64,000 nucleotides of DNA from positions 496,001 to 560,000 of the forward strand of contig JAEWKA010000004.1 in NCBI GenBank assembly GCA_023386265.1, read 5' to 3'. The DNA comes from Bacillota bacterium. GTDB lineage: Bacteria; Bacillota; Clostridia; Oscillospirales; Oscillospiraceae. Position 1 is the stretch's first letter, and the number at the start of each line of letters is the position of its first letter. The translations under genes were made by a program, and so were the position numbers. Below the pieces are notes generated by a model. The model worked only from the letters and a program-made list of their open reading frames with translations. It did not search any database and was not told where the DNA came from. Of this stretch, positions 17,284 to 26,745 are shown one piece after another.

Positions 17284-19743
17284 CTATCTCTTGCGAGGAG
17301 GCGCAACGTGTCTTCCTCTCTTCAATCCGGTCTTCGTTTGCTTCAATATAAACCTTTTGTCAAGCCTGTCGAAAACCATTATAAGCGTTTTCATGAGCGG
17401 ATAAGCAAGCAGAGAAAACACCACAAGAACGAGTATCGAGGCAAATGAAAGAGCTGATAGTGTGAAGAGCTCTTTGAAAAATATCAGCATGACGGCAAAG
17501 GTGGCGCACATTGATATCATAAGAAATTTTCTGATGTTGTTATACGGGATACACATCCTGTGAAGTGTCAATAGTCCGACAACGCCAAGTATGATGGCAC
17601 AAATTGTAGACATTTCTTCCATCGGAAAATCAAAAGCGAGATAGAACAAAGTGACACCTACTATTAGGATTATATCCGTGAAGCCCCCGGGCAGTGCGCG
17701 GAACATGACATTTCTTAGGAACTTCCCTCGGACGAGATTTTCATTCGGTTCCATCGCCAGCACAAGAGACGGTATGCCGATAGAAATCGTACTGACAAGG
17801 CTCAACTGCGAAGGTGTCAGCGGATAAGGAAGCGTAAATAAAAGAGTTATGATTGCCATAACGAACGAAAAAATGTTTTTGACTAGATAAAGAACAGCGC
17901 TTCGTTCGATATTATTGATAACCCTGCGGCCCTCCATAACCACCGACGGCATTGAGGCGAAGTTTGAGTTCATAAGCACGACATGCGATACCTGACAAGC
18001 AACCTCACTGCCCGAAGCCATTGCAACACTACAGTCCGCTTCCTTGAGTGCAAGCACGTCGTTTACGCCGTCGCCCGTCATTGCAACAGTGTGACCTGCG
18101 GCCTTGAGCGCTCTAATGAGTTTTCGTTTCTGGTCGGGTGAAACTCTGCCAAAAACCGTGTATTCCTGCGCCGCCTGACGAATCTTCCTGTCGTCGTCGA
18201 GTGTGCGTGCATCAATGAATTTATCTGCGTTTTTAATACCCGCTCTCTTCGCGACCTCAGAAACCGTCAGCGCATTGTCACCTGAGATGACCTTAATCGT
18301 TACGCCCTGCTTTTCAAAGTAGGAAAAGGTCTCGGGTGCGTTCTTTCTGATTTTATTTGCGAGAAGTATAAGAGCGAGCGGAAAGATTTTCCCCGTCAGC
18401 GCTTCATCCGAAAGCTCTCCGTCGTATATCGCGAGAAGCAGTACACGGCAGCCCTTCTTGGAGTAATGGTCAATCTTGTCCCTGTATTCTTCGTAATTTT
18501 CGCCCAGTATAACTTCCGGAGCGCCAAGTAAATAGGTTTCGTCCTCGTGGAAGGATACGCCGCCGTACTTCTTGACCGAGGTGAACGGCAGAGTTTCACG
18601 GGCCGACTGGGAGGGATTTCCCTTAAAATATCTGCGCAGAGCCGCCATGGTATCGTTATCGTCCTGCATGGCAAAGACATAGTCGGACATTATCATGCGA
18701 ATATCGTCCTCAATGAATCTGTCCTTGCAGAGCAGGCAGACATCCTCGACTATCATCTTGTTCTCGGTTATTGTTCCGGTTTTGTCCACGCAGAGTGTGT
18801 CGACGCGCGCAAGCGTTTCGATGCAGTTCATGTCATGAACTATCGTCTTGCGCTGGGCAAGACGCACGACCGCCGCGACAAGCGCTATGCTCGTCAGCAG
18901 GTACAACCCCTCCGGTATCATTCCGACCAGAGCGCCGACTGTTGAAACAACACCGTCAGCAACCGACCTATTAAGCCATAAAATCTCCTTGACCGCCATA
19001 AAGGCGCCGATTGGTATGAGCGCAATGCCTATCCATTTGACAAGGCTTGAGAGTGACCTCATCATTTCGGACTGCTTCTGCCGATTATTCTTCTTTGATT
19101 CAAGCGTGAGCCGCGAAACATAGGAATACTTGCCGACTCGTGTAAGCCTTGCTCTGACTGAACCTGCAACGACAAAGCTGCCGCTCATTAGTTCTTCTCC
19201 GACGGTTTTTTTAATCTCGTCCGCTTCGCCGGTCATAAGGGCCTCGTTGACCTGGCACTCGCCCGAAACTACAATCGCATCCGCGAATATCTGATTTCCC
19301 TGTGCGAAAATCACGATATCATCGCGCACCGTATTCCCGACATCTATGGTTCTAAAGACTCCGTCCCGCACGACAACGCCCTTAGGCGAATTTATAATAC
19401 TTAGGTTGTCCAGCTCTTTTTTTGCTCGAAGCTCCTGAACAATGCCGATGAAGATGTTTGCGATAACGACCGGCATAAAAGTAAGGTTATACCATGAGCC
19501 CACCGCAATCACGCAGGCAGCAAGCGCAAAGAATACTATGTTGAAGTATGTCAAAAGATTGTTTCGGATAATCTGCCCGACCGTCTTGGTCGGCGGCTCA
19601 ATGGCTGTGTTTCCGTAGCCGTTTTGAATCCGCTCACTTACCTGACGCGCCGTCAGTCCGATTTCGGGCGATGCGCAAAGTTCCGGAATCACCTGCCTTA
19701 CAGGCACTATCTCATTTTTTCTTTTTGCCGACGTTAAGGCCAT
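17284..19743 (-). CDS. Cation-translocating P-type ATPase, CtpE-like
   Basis: 819 residues. Seen in order: an N-terminal ERIQNGYGN region, two membrane helices, an actuator domain with MTGEADEI, a GMIPEGL membrane motif near residue 274, the phosphorylation site DKTGT near 318, the nucleotide domain, TGDGVND near 554, and a C-terminal block of six hydrophobic helices. PEGL and the overall order resemble mycobacterial CtpE and its Bacillota relatives, proposed to handle calcium. It lacks N-terminal heavy-metal domains and the CPC motif, so a copper or zinc pump is unlikely. The basic C-terminal tail is unremarkable. Ion specificity is inferred from family likeness only. Confidence 0.87.
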   Translation of the reverse strand: MALTSAKRKNEIVPVRQVIPELCASPEIGLTARQVSERIQNGYGNTAIEPPTKTVGQIIRNNLLTYFNIVFFALAACVIAVGSWYNLTFMPVVIANIFIGIVQELRAKKELDNLSIINSPKGVVVRDGVFRTIDVGNTVRDDIVIFAQGNQIFADAIVVSGECQVNEALMTGEADEIKKTVGEELMSGSFVVAGSVRARLTRVGKYSYVSRLTLESKKNNRQKQSEMMRSLSSLVKWIGIALIPIGAFMAVKEILWLNRSVADGVVSTVGALVGMIPEGLYLLTSIALVAAVVRLAQRKTIVHDMNCIETLARVDTLCVDKTGTITENKMIVEDVCLLCKDRFIEDDIRMIMSDYVFAMQDDNDTMAALRRYFKGNPSQSARETLPFTSVKKYGGVSFHEDETYLLGAPEVILGENYEEYRDKIDHYSKKGCRVLLLAIYDGELSDEALTGKIFPLALILLANKIRKNAPETFSYFEKQGVTIKVISGDNALTVSEVAKRAGIKNADKFIDARTLDDDRKIRQAAQEYTVFGRVSPDQKRKLIRALKAAGHTVAMTGDGVNDVLALKEADCSVAMASGSEVACQVSHVVLMNSNFASMPSVVMEGRRVINNIERSAVLYLVKNIFSFVMAIITLLFTLPYPLTPSQLSLVSTISIGIPSLVLAMEPNENLVRGKFLRNVMFRALPGGFTDIILIVGVTLFYLAFDFPMEEMSTICAIILGVVGLLTLHRMCIPYNNIRKFLMISMCATFAVMLIFFKELFTLSALSFASILVLVVFSLLAYPLMKTLIMVFDRLDKRFILKQTKTGLKRGRHVAPPRKR

Positions 19744-19785
19744 TAGCTCTATCCCCTTGAAACAAACATGCTTGCATTATACTTA

Positions 19786-19815
19786 ATAATACCACATTTT
19801 ACTTCGATGTGTCGA
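19786..19815 (-). promoter_or_regulatory. Promoter of the P-type ATPase gene
   Basis: Minus strand TCGACA (19810-19815), 18-base spacer, TATTAT (19786-19791); each box matches five of six consensus positions. Confidence 0.5.
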
Positions 19816-19865
19816 ACATTTTGTAAACTTTTCGGGTAATACCTTCGCGATTTCTATATAATAAG

Positions 19866-19899
19866 CGCCGGGCAGAAGCTTAAGCACTTCGACCCGGCG
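19866..19899 (-). terminator. Terminator of the SLH/NlpC protein gene
   Basis: GC-rich stem CGCCGGG/CCCGGCG extended by a GAAG/CTTC pairing, about 30 bases after the stop codon. It is T-rich on both sides, so it could act in both directions. Confidence 0.55.
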
Positions 19900-19927
19900 G
19901 CGCTGTATTTTTCTTTCGAGCTCTAAG

Positions 19928-22906
19928 TTAGCCGACGGCTTTAACGAAGTTCATGTAAATCTGCGCGACCTGTGCTCTCGTCGCAGTACCCTGCGGCAAA
20001 AATGTACCGTCACCCATACCGTTTATTACTCCGGCCTGCTGTAAGGCGTACACCGCGTTCTTCGCTTCCGCACTTATCGACGAATCATCCGAGAATGTCG
20101 ATTTCACGGTACTTACCGGAAGCGTTTTCCCGAAAGCGACAGCATAATTGTACATGAGCATACACATGTGTTCACGGGTAATATTAGTATCTGCGCCAAA
20201 GGTGCTTCCGGCGACTCCGTCTGCTATGCCGGTCAGCGCCGACCATTCGACGTAAGGACTGAAATATTGCCCCGCCGTAAGATCGCTGTAATTCCCGTTA
20301 TAGACCTTGATGAGGTCTTTTCTGATGTAACCCGTGGCTGCCGCGTATTTGACGCCGTACCAGTCTCCGCTCACTGAGGTCACCTGCACGACGGTGTTTT
20401 TGTTGGAAATGATACCTGCCACCTCCGTGTCAGTTGAAGGACCGGTGCGGATATTTACGCCTGCCCCTGTTACGAGACCTATCCCCGATGTAAGATCCGA
20501 TGGCAGACCCGCGAAACGCCCCAGAACGGTTACGAACATTCCGCGCGTCATTGTCATTTCGGGCGAAAAAGTCGTCGCTGCGGTGCCTTTATAAAGTCCC
20601 TTTGCGTATACGAAGCTGACAGCGTCGCAAAACCACTGTCCGGAGCTTACATCTGTAAAAGGTAACTGCGCGATATATTTGAAGCTCACGGCAATGGTAT
20701 GATCCGCGTTAACATTTGAAAAGGTATAGCTCGTAACGTTGCCCACAGATACTCCGTCTACAAGGACATCGCCCACGGCGTATCCGCTGGATGGACTTAT
20801 GCTGAAGCTCTTTGAGCCGGTAACAAGAACAGAGCTTGTACCGGAGGGGCTTATGCTCCCTCCAGTTCCGGCGCTAGCTGTAACACTAAAGACTGCTCCG
20901 ATACGATAAGCCGCAACGACTGATATGCTCTGCTTCATGCCGGGAGCCACGGCGATTGCCTTAATCGTCGTATCCTGCGTAAGCGTGATCGGCGAATTAT
21001 AGACCTTGCCTGTGCTCGTCGGCTCTGAGCCGTCCAGTGTATAATAAATCGTCGCTCCGGCTATAGAGCTAAGTTTAATCTGCGAGCCGGAGGAAATAAG
21101 ATTTCCGGAGTTCAGTCCGCTTGAAACAGTGACTGTCGGTGTTGCAAGCGGAGGCACCTTAACCGTATATTCGAGAATCGCACTGTCCGAAAAATTGCCC
21201 GAAACAGCAATTGCGCGCAGCTTAGTAGTATCGTTGACCGTTATCGGACCGGTGTATGGTGTGCTCGATGCCGTTGGCGTAAAGCCGTTAAGCGTGTAAT
21301 ATATTGCGGCACCCTGAGTGTCGGATGTCAGCACAACGCTTTTTCCGCCAACGAATGCCGTTGTCTGGCTCTTCGGAGCGGCTTCTTTTTGACCGTCAAC
21401 TGTTTCACCGTCAAGCGGAACGGCTGGGTTCGGAGTATATATAACGCTGTCTCTGTTCGGATTTCTGTAAATGACATAACCGTTGCTCAAATAATATGAC
21501 TGGAAGCTGGCAAGCGACCTTGTCTGCCCTTCTCCGTAATTCGTTACGCGGGTAATGACAGGAGTCTGTTCCATGACCTGCAATCCGACAATACTGCCGT
21601 TCGCGTCGTATGTAAGCGATGAAACCAGGACAGTATGGCTAGTCGTCTTATTCAGGCAGTCTCCCACCTGAAGGCTGTATAAGCTCTGATCTCCGATTTT
21701 TTCCGCCACTTCCGAGAGTGAATATGTGGTTTTTCTCTGCGTCAGCCCCCACGCATAGGAAACGTAGCCGCTGCAGTCCGTCGAATAAACCGGCGCGATT
21801 TTGTTATAGGATGAATAGGACGTGTAGAATTTACTTGTATTGTCCAGAACCGCTGAGGCAAAGGTTCCAATCGAAACACCGTAGCCTATGTATCCGTTTG
21901 CGTTCACGGGCTGTCCGTAAGGAATGCCTGTATATGTTGTTTCCGCCTTGAACGTTCCGTAATTGCCCCATTGAGTGATATTCTCAAGCGGCGTCCACTG
22001 TATCTCCGTCAGCTGACGAGCCCGCTTAACAATATTATTCTGACCCTCTGAAACCGTAGGAATGACCGTGGCAATCGGCGTTTCATTTTCCATCAGTGAA
22101 ACTTTGTTATCTGAAAGACCTGCCTCACGAAGGAGCGCCTTAAAATCGCAATGGAGCTCATTGTTGTCGTTATACTCGCTTACTGCGTTTGCATCGTCGG
22201 GCTCGAGAACCGAGTCAAGCGAAACAGTTCCGTGGATTTTAAAGTCAAGCAAATCAAGCGATGCCTTAAAGCCGCTAAAAAGTTTTTTAAGACTTGCCAT
22301 GTAATTGCTATTATCAATCTGCAAGGCAAGATAGCCGCTGTCCGTATAGCAGGCGGAAACGCCTGTCAAAATCTGTTTATCATTCGCCCAAAGCGTATAA
22401 TCAAAGATTTCGCCCGTCAAATATAGATTTCCGTACTGAGTTGGGATAAATCCCTTCACATCGGAAAGTTTGCTGATTATTGAGGGTTTTTTGTCCTTTG
22501 CTGGATACTCATATACTTTTCCGCCGGAAAGATACAGGAATGAGCCGTTTATCAGATAAAGCTGAGTGATTTGGGTATCCGCTTCAAAAACATTTTCAGA
22601 GTCACCGCCCTGCGCAGGTATACGCCGTACCTGCTGACCAAGCGTGTAATATATGTACCCATTGTACAAATTCAGGTTTTTTGCATCGTCTGCCGAAAGC
22701 GCCCTGACCTCTTCCCCGTTTTGCAAAAATATACCGTCATGAATGAAGTAAAAATCCTCGCCATTTTCGAGCATTACACCGCCGTTTTGTATATTCAGGT
22801 CGCTGTTTCCCGTTTCCCAGCTATTTTCGCGCGCAAAGCCTGATGCCGGCAGTATGCAGATGCACAAAACCGCCGCCATTAATAAACTAATAGTCTTTCG
22901 CAGCAT
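19928..22906 (-). CDS. Secreted SLH-anchored wall protein with NlpC/P60-like, CHB_HEX, SH3 and SLH domains
   Basis: 992 residues with a signal peptide (LLMAAVLCICILPASGFA). Residues about 35-200 look like a DUF5050-type beta-propeller (YNGYIYYTLG, YLINGSFLYLSGG). About 320-470 is an NlpC/P60-like papain-fold domain: STDCSGYVSYAWG (Cys near 376), SHTVLVSS (His near 425) and MEQT. Two chitobiase C-terminal-like repeats (YYTLNGFTPTASS, YYTLDGSEPTSTG) follow at about 515-655, then an InlB-type repeat at about 672-742. The C terminus holds an SLH domain (FTDVSSGQWF), an SH3 domain (VNIRTGPSTDTEVAG) and two more SLH domains. The SH3 splits the SLH triad. It probably cleaves peptidoglycan peptides while held at the wall. 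It is monocistronic, with an elaborate promoter region. Confidence 0.85.
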   Translation of the reverse strand: MLRKTISLLMAAVLCICILPASGFARENSWETGNSDLNIQNGGVMLENGEDFYFIHDGIFLQNGEEVRALSADDAKNLNLYNGYIYYTLGQQVRRIPAQGGDSENVFEADTQITQLYLINGSFLYLSGGKVYEYPAKDKKPSIISKLSDVKGFIPTQYGNLYLTGEIFDYTLWANDKQILTGVSACYTDSGYLALQIDNSNYMASLKKLFSGFKASLDLLDFKIHGTVSLDSVLEPDDANAVSEYNDNNELHCDFKALLREAGLSDNKVSLMENETPIATVIPTVSEGQNNIVKRARQLTEIQWTPLENITQWGNYGTFKAETTYTGIPYGQPVNANGYIGYGVSIGTFASAVLDNTSKFYTSYSSYNKIAPVYSTDCSGYVSYAWGLTQRKTTYSLSEVAEKIGDQSLYSLQVGDCLNKTTSHTVLVSSLTYDANGSIVGLQVMEQTPVITRVTNYGEGQTRSLASFQSYYLSNGYVIYRNPNRDSVIYTPNPAVPLDGETVDGQKEAAPKSQTTAFVGGKSVVLTSDTQGAAIYYTLNGFTPTASSTPYTGPITVNDTTKLRAIAVSGNFSDSAILEYTVKVPPLATPTVTVSSGLNSGNLISSGSQIKLSSIAGATIYYTLDGSEPTSTGKVYNSPITLTQDTTIKAIAVAPGMKQSISVVAAYRIGAVFSVTASAGTGGSISPSGTSSVLVTGSKSFSISPSSGYAVGDVLVDGVSVGNVTSYTFSNVNADHTIAVSFKYIAQLPFTDVSSGQWFCDAVSFVYAKGLYKGTAATTFSPEMTMTRGMFVTVLGRFAGLPSDLTSGIGLVTGAGVNIRTGPSTDTEVAGIISNKNTVVQVTSVSGDWYGVKYAAATGYIRKDLIKVYNGNYSDLTAGQYFSPYVEWSALTGIADGVAGSTFGADTNITREHMCMLMYNYAVAFGKTLPVSTVKSTFSDDSSISAEAKNAVYALQQAGVINGMGDGTFLPQGTATRAQVAQIYMNFVKAVG

Positions 22907-22940
22907 TAAAACAGCTCCTTTTTTCTAACTTGTTTACATA

Positions 22941-23010
22941 ATTACAGGAAGTATAGCATTATTCGACTATTTTTTCAATAGTTAGCACGCATTTCCTGTA
23001 ATTTCCTGTA
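22941..23010 (-). promoter_or_regulatory. Promoter flanked by three TACAGGAA-type half-sites
   Basis: On the minus strand TTGAAA (22973-22978), 17 bases, TATACT (22950-22955). Upstream of the -35 are two tandem copies of TACAGGAAAT (22991-23010), and downstream of the -10 is the inverted copy TTCCTGTAAT (22941-22950). The symmetrical placement suggests regulator binding, possibly with looping; the regulator is unknown. Confidence 0.65.
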
Positions 23011-23033
23011 TCTTTTTGTAACCAGCAACAAAA

Positions 23034-23060
23034 AAACTGCCGATCAATGACCGGCAGTTT
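23034..23060 (-). terminator. Terminator of serC-serA
   Basis: Minus strand stem AAACTGCCG/CGGCAGTTT followed by TTTTTTTG, 15 bases after the serA stop codon. Confidence 0.9.
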
Positions 23061-23075
23061 ATTAGGTGTTAAATT

Positions 23076-24242
23076 TTACAGGACGCGGACTTTCAGAACG
23101 TCCGGAAGCTTTGCAATGGCTCCCGATATCTCGTTCCCGATTTTTTTGTCGGTGTCTATAATCGTGTAAGCGAAATCGCCTCTCTGTTTGCTGACCATAT
23201 TCTTTACATTGACACCCGCTCCGTTCATAAGCTCAAGGAACGAAGAAAGCATATTGGGACCGTGACGGTAAATGACGCACAGTCTGCTTTCGCCGCAACG
23301 GCTGAGACTTACGCATGGGAGATTGACCGAGTTTTTGATGTTGCCGTTGAGCAGATAATCCGAAAGCTGCTGTGCGGCCATGACGGCACAGTTATCCTCG
23401 CTCTCGGGCGTTGAAGCGCCGAGGTGCGGAATGGGGATAATGTTCTTTACATTAGCCGTTTTAGCGTTCGGGAAATCGGTCACATAGCGAGCAACCTTGC
23501 CGGAAGATATCGCTTCAAGCATATCGTCGTCGCTCACAAGCTCGCCGCGCGCGAGATTTATGATACGAACGCCGTCCTTCATCTTAGCGAAGGTGTCCTT
23601 GTTAAGCATATGGTGAGTGCTGTCCTTGATATAGGGCACATGAATAGTTATATAGTCGCAGTTGCGGTAAATAGTGTCGATATCGGCTGCGTGCTTGACT
23701 CTGTTCGAGAGCATCCAAGCGGCCTCCACAGACAGGAACGGGTCATATCCGTAAACTGTCATACCGAGGTCAAGGGCGGCGTTCGCAATTTTCGCGCCGA
23801 TAGCGCCAAGGCCGACCACGCCGAGGGTCTTGCCCATTATTTCGGGACCTATAAAGCTCGCCTTGCCCTTTTCGACAGCGGCAGGAATCTCGTCTCCCTT
23901 GTCGGAGATGCTGCGAACCCAGTCCACGCCGCCGACCACGTCGCGTGAAGACATGAGCAGAGCGCAGATGACAAGCTCCTTGACCGCCTCAGCGTTCGCG
24001 CCGGGGGTGTTGAAAACGACTATGCCCTTTTCAGCGCAGCCTTTAACAGGAATATTGTTCGTGCCAGCACCCGCTCTCGCGATGCAGACGAGGTTGTCCG
24101 CGAACTCCATCGCGTTCATATCGGCGCTGCGCACCATTATGGCGTCCGGAGTCTCAACAGCGTCGTCGACGGTTAGACCGTTCTGCTTTACGATATCAAG
24201 ACCAAGATGCGAAATCTTGTTGAGAGTTTTTACATTATACAT
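23076..24242 (-). CDS. serA: D-3-phosphoglycerate dehydrogenase
   Basis: 388 residues. It oxidises 3-phosphoglycerate to 3-phosphohydroxypyruvate with NAD, the first step of serine synthesis. The NAD-binding motif is GLGAIGAKIANAALDLG, the catalytic His lies in IPHLGASTPESE, and ARAGAGTNNIPV is typical. A C-terminal ACT domain (about 315-388) may sense serine. ATG at 24242 (MYNVKTLNKI) is chosen because GAGG lies 6 bases upstream; a TTG four codons earlier has no such site. It overlaps the end of serC by 8 bases, so the pair is translationally coupled. Confidence 0.95.
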   Translation of the reverse strand: MYNVKTLNKISHLGLDIVKQNGLTVDDAVETPDAIMVRSADMNAMEFADNLVCIARAGAGTNNIPVKGCAEKGIVVFNTPGANAEAVKELVICALLMSSRDVVGGVDWVRSISDKGDEIPAAVEKGKASFIGPEIMGKTLGVVGLGAIGAKIANAALDLGMTVYGYDPFLSVEAAWMLSNRVKHAADIDTIYRNCDYITIHVPYIKDSTHHMLNKDTFAKMKDGVRIINLARGELVSDDDMLEAISSGKVARYVTDFPNAKTANVKNIIPIPHLGASTPESEDNCAVMAAQQLSDYLLNGNIKNSVNLPCVSLSRCGESRLCVIYRHGPNMLSSFLELMNGAGVNVKNMVSKQRGDFAYTIIDTDKKIGNEISGAIAKLPDVLKVRVL

Positions 24243-25329
24243 TTTTAGCCTCAAACTCCTTCATGTATTCGACGAGCTTCTGAACGCCTTCGACGGGCAT
24301 CGCGTTGTAGATGGAAGCTCTCATGCCGCCTGTTTTGCGGTGACCCTTGAGGTTTGTAAAGCCCTTAGCAGCCATGCCCTTAACAAAGGCTTCGTCCAGC
24401 TCATCGTTGCTGGTGCGGAAAGTGATGTTCATGTCGCTTCCGGAACCCTTTTCGGCGGTAGCCTTAAAGAGCTTGCTCTCGTCGAGGTAGTTATAAAGAA
24501 GTGCGGCCTTGCGGGACTTAATCTTCTCCATGCCGACTACTCCACCCTGCTTCTCGAGCCAGTCGAGAACGAGGCCTAGCACATAGATGTTCCAGCACGG
24601 AGGAGTGTTGTACATTGAATCATTTTCTATCATGGTCTTGTAGCTCATCATGAGCGGAGTGCAGGCCATCTCTTTTCCTGCAAGAGCCTTATCAATTATG
24701 ACGACCGTAAGCCCAGCGGGAGCCATGTTCTTCTGAGCTCCGGCATAAATGATTCCGTACTTGGAAACATCGACGGGCTTGGAGAGGATGTTTGAGGACA
24801 TATCGCAGACGAGAGGAACCTTGCCCGTCTCGGGAACATACTTCCACTCGGTACCGAAAATCGTGTTATTCTCGCAATAATAGAAATACTCAGCCTCGGG
24901 GTCGAGCTTAAGGTCGGCCTGCTTGGGAATATAGGTATGGTTTCTGTCCTCAGAGGACGCGGCAACGTTGATTATGCCATATTTCTTCGCTTCCTTGTAA
25001 GCGACGGTGGCAAAATTGCCCGTAACAGCGTAGTCAGCCTTTTGCTTTCCGAGCTCTGAGAAAAGGTTCATCGGAATCATCGAAAACTGCAGTGAGGCTC
25101 CGCCCTGCAAAAACAGAATCTCATGCGTATCCGGAACTGAAAGAGCTGCCTTGAGCTTTGCCTTTACGCTCGCGAAGATATCCATGTAGACCTTGCTGCG
25201 GTGACTCATCTCCATAACTGACATTCCGCTGCCGTTATAGTTCAAAATGTCCTTTCCGGCAATTTCAAGGACTTCGGTGGGCAGAACGGAAGGCCCCGCT
25301 GAGAAATTGAATACTTCTTCTCTTTTCAT
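24235..25329 (-). CDS. serC: Phosphoserine aminotransferase
   Basis: 364 residues, ATG after CGGAGGTTAATCA. The family start VFNFSAGPSVLP and the PLP-lysine motif YAGAQKNMAPAG identify SerC, which transaminates 3-phosphohydroxypyruvate with glutamate to give phosphoserine. It is the first gene of a two-gene operon with serA; no phosphoserine phosphatase is present in the window. Confidence 0.96.
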   Translation of the reverse strand: MKREEVFNFSAGPSVLPTEVLEIAGKDILNYNGSGMSVMEMSHRSKVYMDIFASVKAKLKAALSVPDTHEILFLQGGASLQFSMIPMNLFSELGKQKADYAVTGNFATVAYKEAKKYGIINVAASSEDRNHTYIPKQADLKLDPEAEYFYYCENNTIFGTEWKYVPETGKVPLVCDMSSNILSKPVDVSKYGIIYAGAQKNMAPAGLTVVIIDKALAGKEMACTPLMMSYKTMIENDSMYNTPPCWNIYVLGLVLDWLEKQGGVVGMEKIKSRKAALLYNYLDESKLFKATAEKGSGSDMNITFRTSNDELDEAFVKGMAAKGFTNLKGHRKTGGMRASIYNAMPVEGVQKLVEYMKEFEAKNV

Positions 25330-25361
25330 TGATTAACCTCCGAGCAATTTTCAAAATTTTT

Positions 25362-25376
25362 TTCTGGTGACCAGAA
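25362..25376. promoter_or_regulatory. 15-bp palindrome in the serC leader
   Basis: TTCTGGTGACCAGAA is a perfect palindrome about its central base. It lies about 15 bases downstream of the serC -10 box and upstream of the ribosome site, a fitting place for a repressor operator. The regulator is unknown. Confidence 0.5.
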
Positions 25377-25390
25377 TATTTTTCAGTTAT

Positions 25391-25419
25391 ATTATATTGC
25401 CATATCATTATAAAGTCAA
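25391..25419 (-). promoter_or_regulatory. Promoter of serC-serA
   Basis: Minus strand TTGACT (25414-25419), 17 bases, TATAAT (25391-25396). The -35 box overlaps the TGA stop codon of mtaB. Confidence 0.75.
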
Positions 25420-26702
25420 ACCGTCATACCTACAAGTATTTTATCTCTAATTTCGGTAATTTCGACGATTTTGACAATTCCACGTAAGTATTCTCCACTC
25501 ACACACACTTGAGTATAGTTTGTAGCGTGCCCCACGGACAAACCGTCTTTCTCTGTTTCGAATAAAACCGAAAGCCTCCTGCCTATGCAGGACTTCAGAT
25601 ACTCGTCTTCCATCTCATACGCCGTTTTCTGGGCATCGCTTGCCCTTTTCGCTTTGACGGCATTTGTGAGCTGTCCATCCATCGCGGCAGCCTTTGTACC
25701 GGGTCTCTGAGAGTACGGAAAAACGTGCATAGCCGAGAAACCACATTTTTTGATGAATGCAAGTGTATCAGCATGATTCTCGTCCGTCTCTCCCGGGAAA
25801 CCTGCAATAAGGTCGGCTGTCATGCCGCAGTTCGGGAAATATTTGCAGAGAAGCTCCGTTGCTTCAAAAAACCTTGCAGTGTCGTACTTGCGGTTCATGC
25901 GCTTTAGCGTTTCGTCACAGCCGCTCTGGAGTGAAAGGTGGAAATGGTCGCAGACCTTGCCCGTAGCCTTTAGCCTTCTAACGAAGTTATCGGTAATTAG
26001 GGTCGGTTCAAGCGAGCCCAGGCGAAGTCTCATATCCCCCGCTTTTTCTGCAATCGCCTCGATTGCATCAGCAAGGGTACATTTCGGTTCAAGGTCACGT
26101 CCATACGATGCAATTTCGATTCCCGTTATGACCATTTCTCGGAAGCCTCTAGCTGCCAGTTCCTCCGTCTGTGCTGCGCAGCGCTCCACCGGAAGAGAGC
26201 GGACCCTTCCTCTCGTGTATGGTATGATACAGTATGTGCAGAAATTTGCGCAGCCGTCCTGTATCTTCAGCATGGCTCTCGTGCGCCCGTCCACAGCGCC
26301 GGAGGGCAATTCCTCCATGACGCGACGCTTAAACGGGTCGTCCGTCCATTCGATTTTGTTTTTTTCGGTCAGCGCCCTCTCTATATCATCGGCAAAGCGG
26401 TCTTTATCTCCGCTGCCATGTACTACGTCCACGCCTAATGACGCGACATCTGCTGGCGAAAGCTGAGAAAAACAGCCGCAGACGGCGACAAGAGCCCCGG
26501 GGTTCTCTCCCTCCAGCTTTCTTATCATTTGGCGGGACTTTCTTCCGCTTTCAGCGGTTACGGCGCAGGTGTTGACGATGACGACATCCGCTGTTTCGCC
26601 GCCTACCGCTTCAGAAAAGCCGCGGCTATTTAGCATCGTTTCAAGAGCCTGCGTTTCAAATTGATTTACCTTGCACCCGAGGGTCGCAATCTTATATTTC
26701 AT
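25416..26702 (-). CDS. mtaB: tRNA t6A37 methylthiotransferase
   Basis: 428 residues from the ATG at 26702, chosen because AAGGTGA precedes it and MKYKIATLGCKVNQFETQ is the family N terminus; an in-frame ATG 15 codons earlier lacks a ribosome site. The UPF0004 domain comes first (Cys in LGCKVNQ, CAVT, CGCFSQ), then the radical SAM motif CANFCTYC and a C-terminal TRAM-like region. MtaB adds a methylthio group to N6-threonylcarbamoyladenosine at tRNA position 37 using two 4Fe-4S clusters. GCKVNQ places it with MtaB and not MiaB or RimO. Confidence 0.92.
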   Translation of the reverse strand: MKYKIATLGCKVNQFETQALETMLNSRGFSEAVGGETADVVIVNTCAVTAESGRKSRQMIRKLEGENPGALVAVCGCFSQLSPADVASLGVDVVHGSGDKDRFADDIERALTEKNKIEWTDDPFKRRVMEELPSGAVDGRTRAMLKIQDGCANFCTYCIIPYTRGRVRSLPVERCAAQTEELAARGFREMVITGIEIASYGRDLEPKCTLADAIEAIAEKAGDMRLRLGSLEPTLITDNFVRRLKATGKVCDHFHLSLQSGCDETLKRMNRKYDTARFFEATELLCKYFPNCGMTADLIAGFPGETDENHADTLAFIKKCGFSAMHVFPYSQRPGTKAAAMDGQLTNAVKAKRASDAQKTAYEMEDEYLKSCIGRRLSVLFETEKDGLSVGHATNYTQVCVSGEYLRGIVKIVEITEIRDKILVGMTV

Positions 26703-26745
26703 AGGTTCACCTTGTTTTAAGTCGTTTTTAAGGATATAATAAGTC

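Noticed and set aside
25330..25415. T-box or other riboswitch in the serC leader
   Set aside because: The leader is only about 55 bases and contains no T-box sequence, specifier stem or terminator, just a 15-base palindrome.
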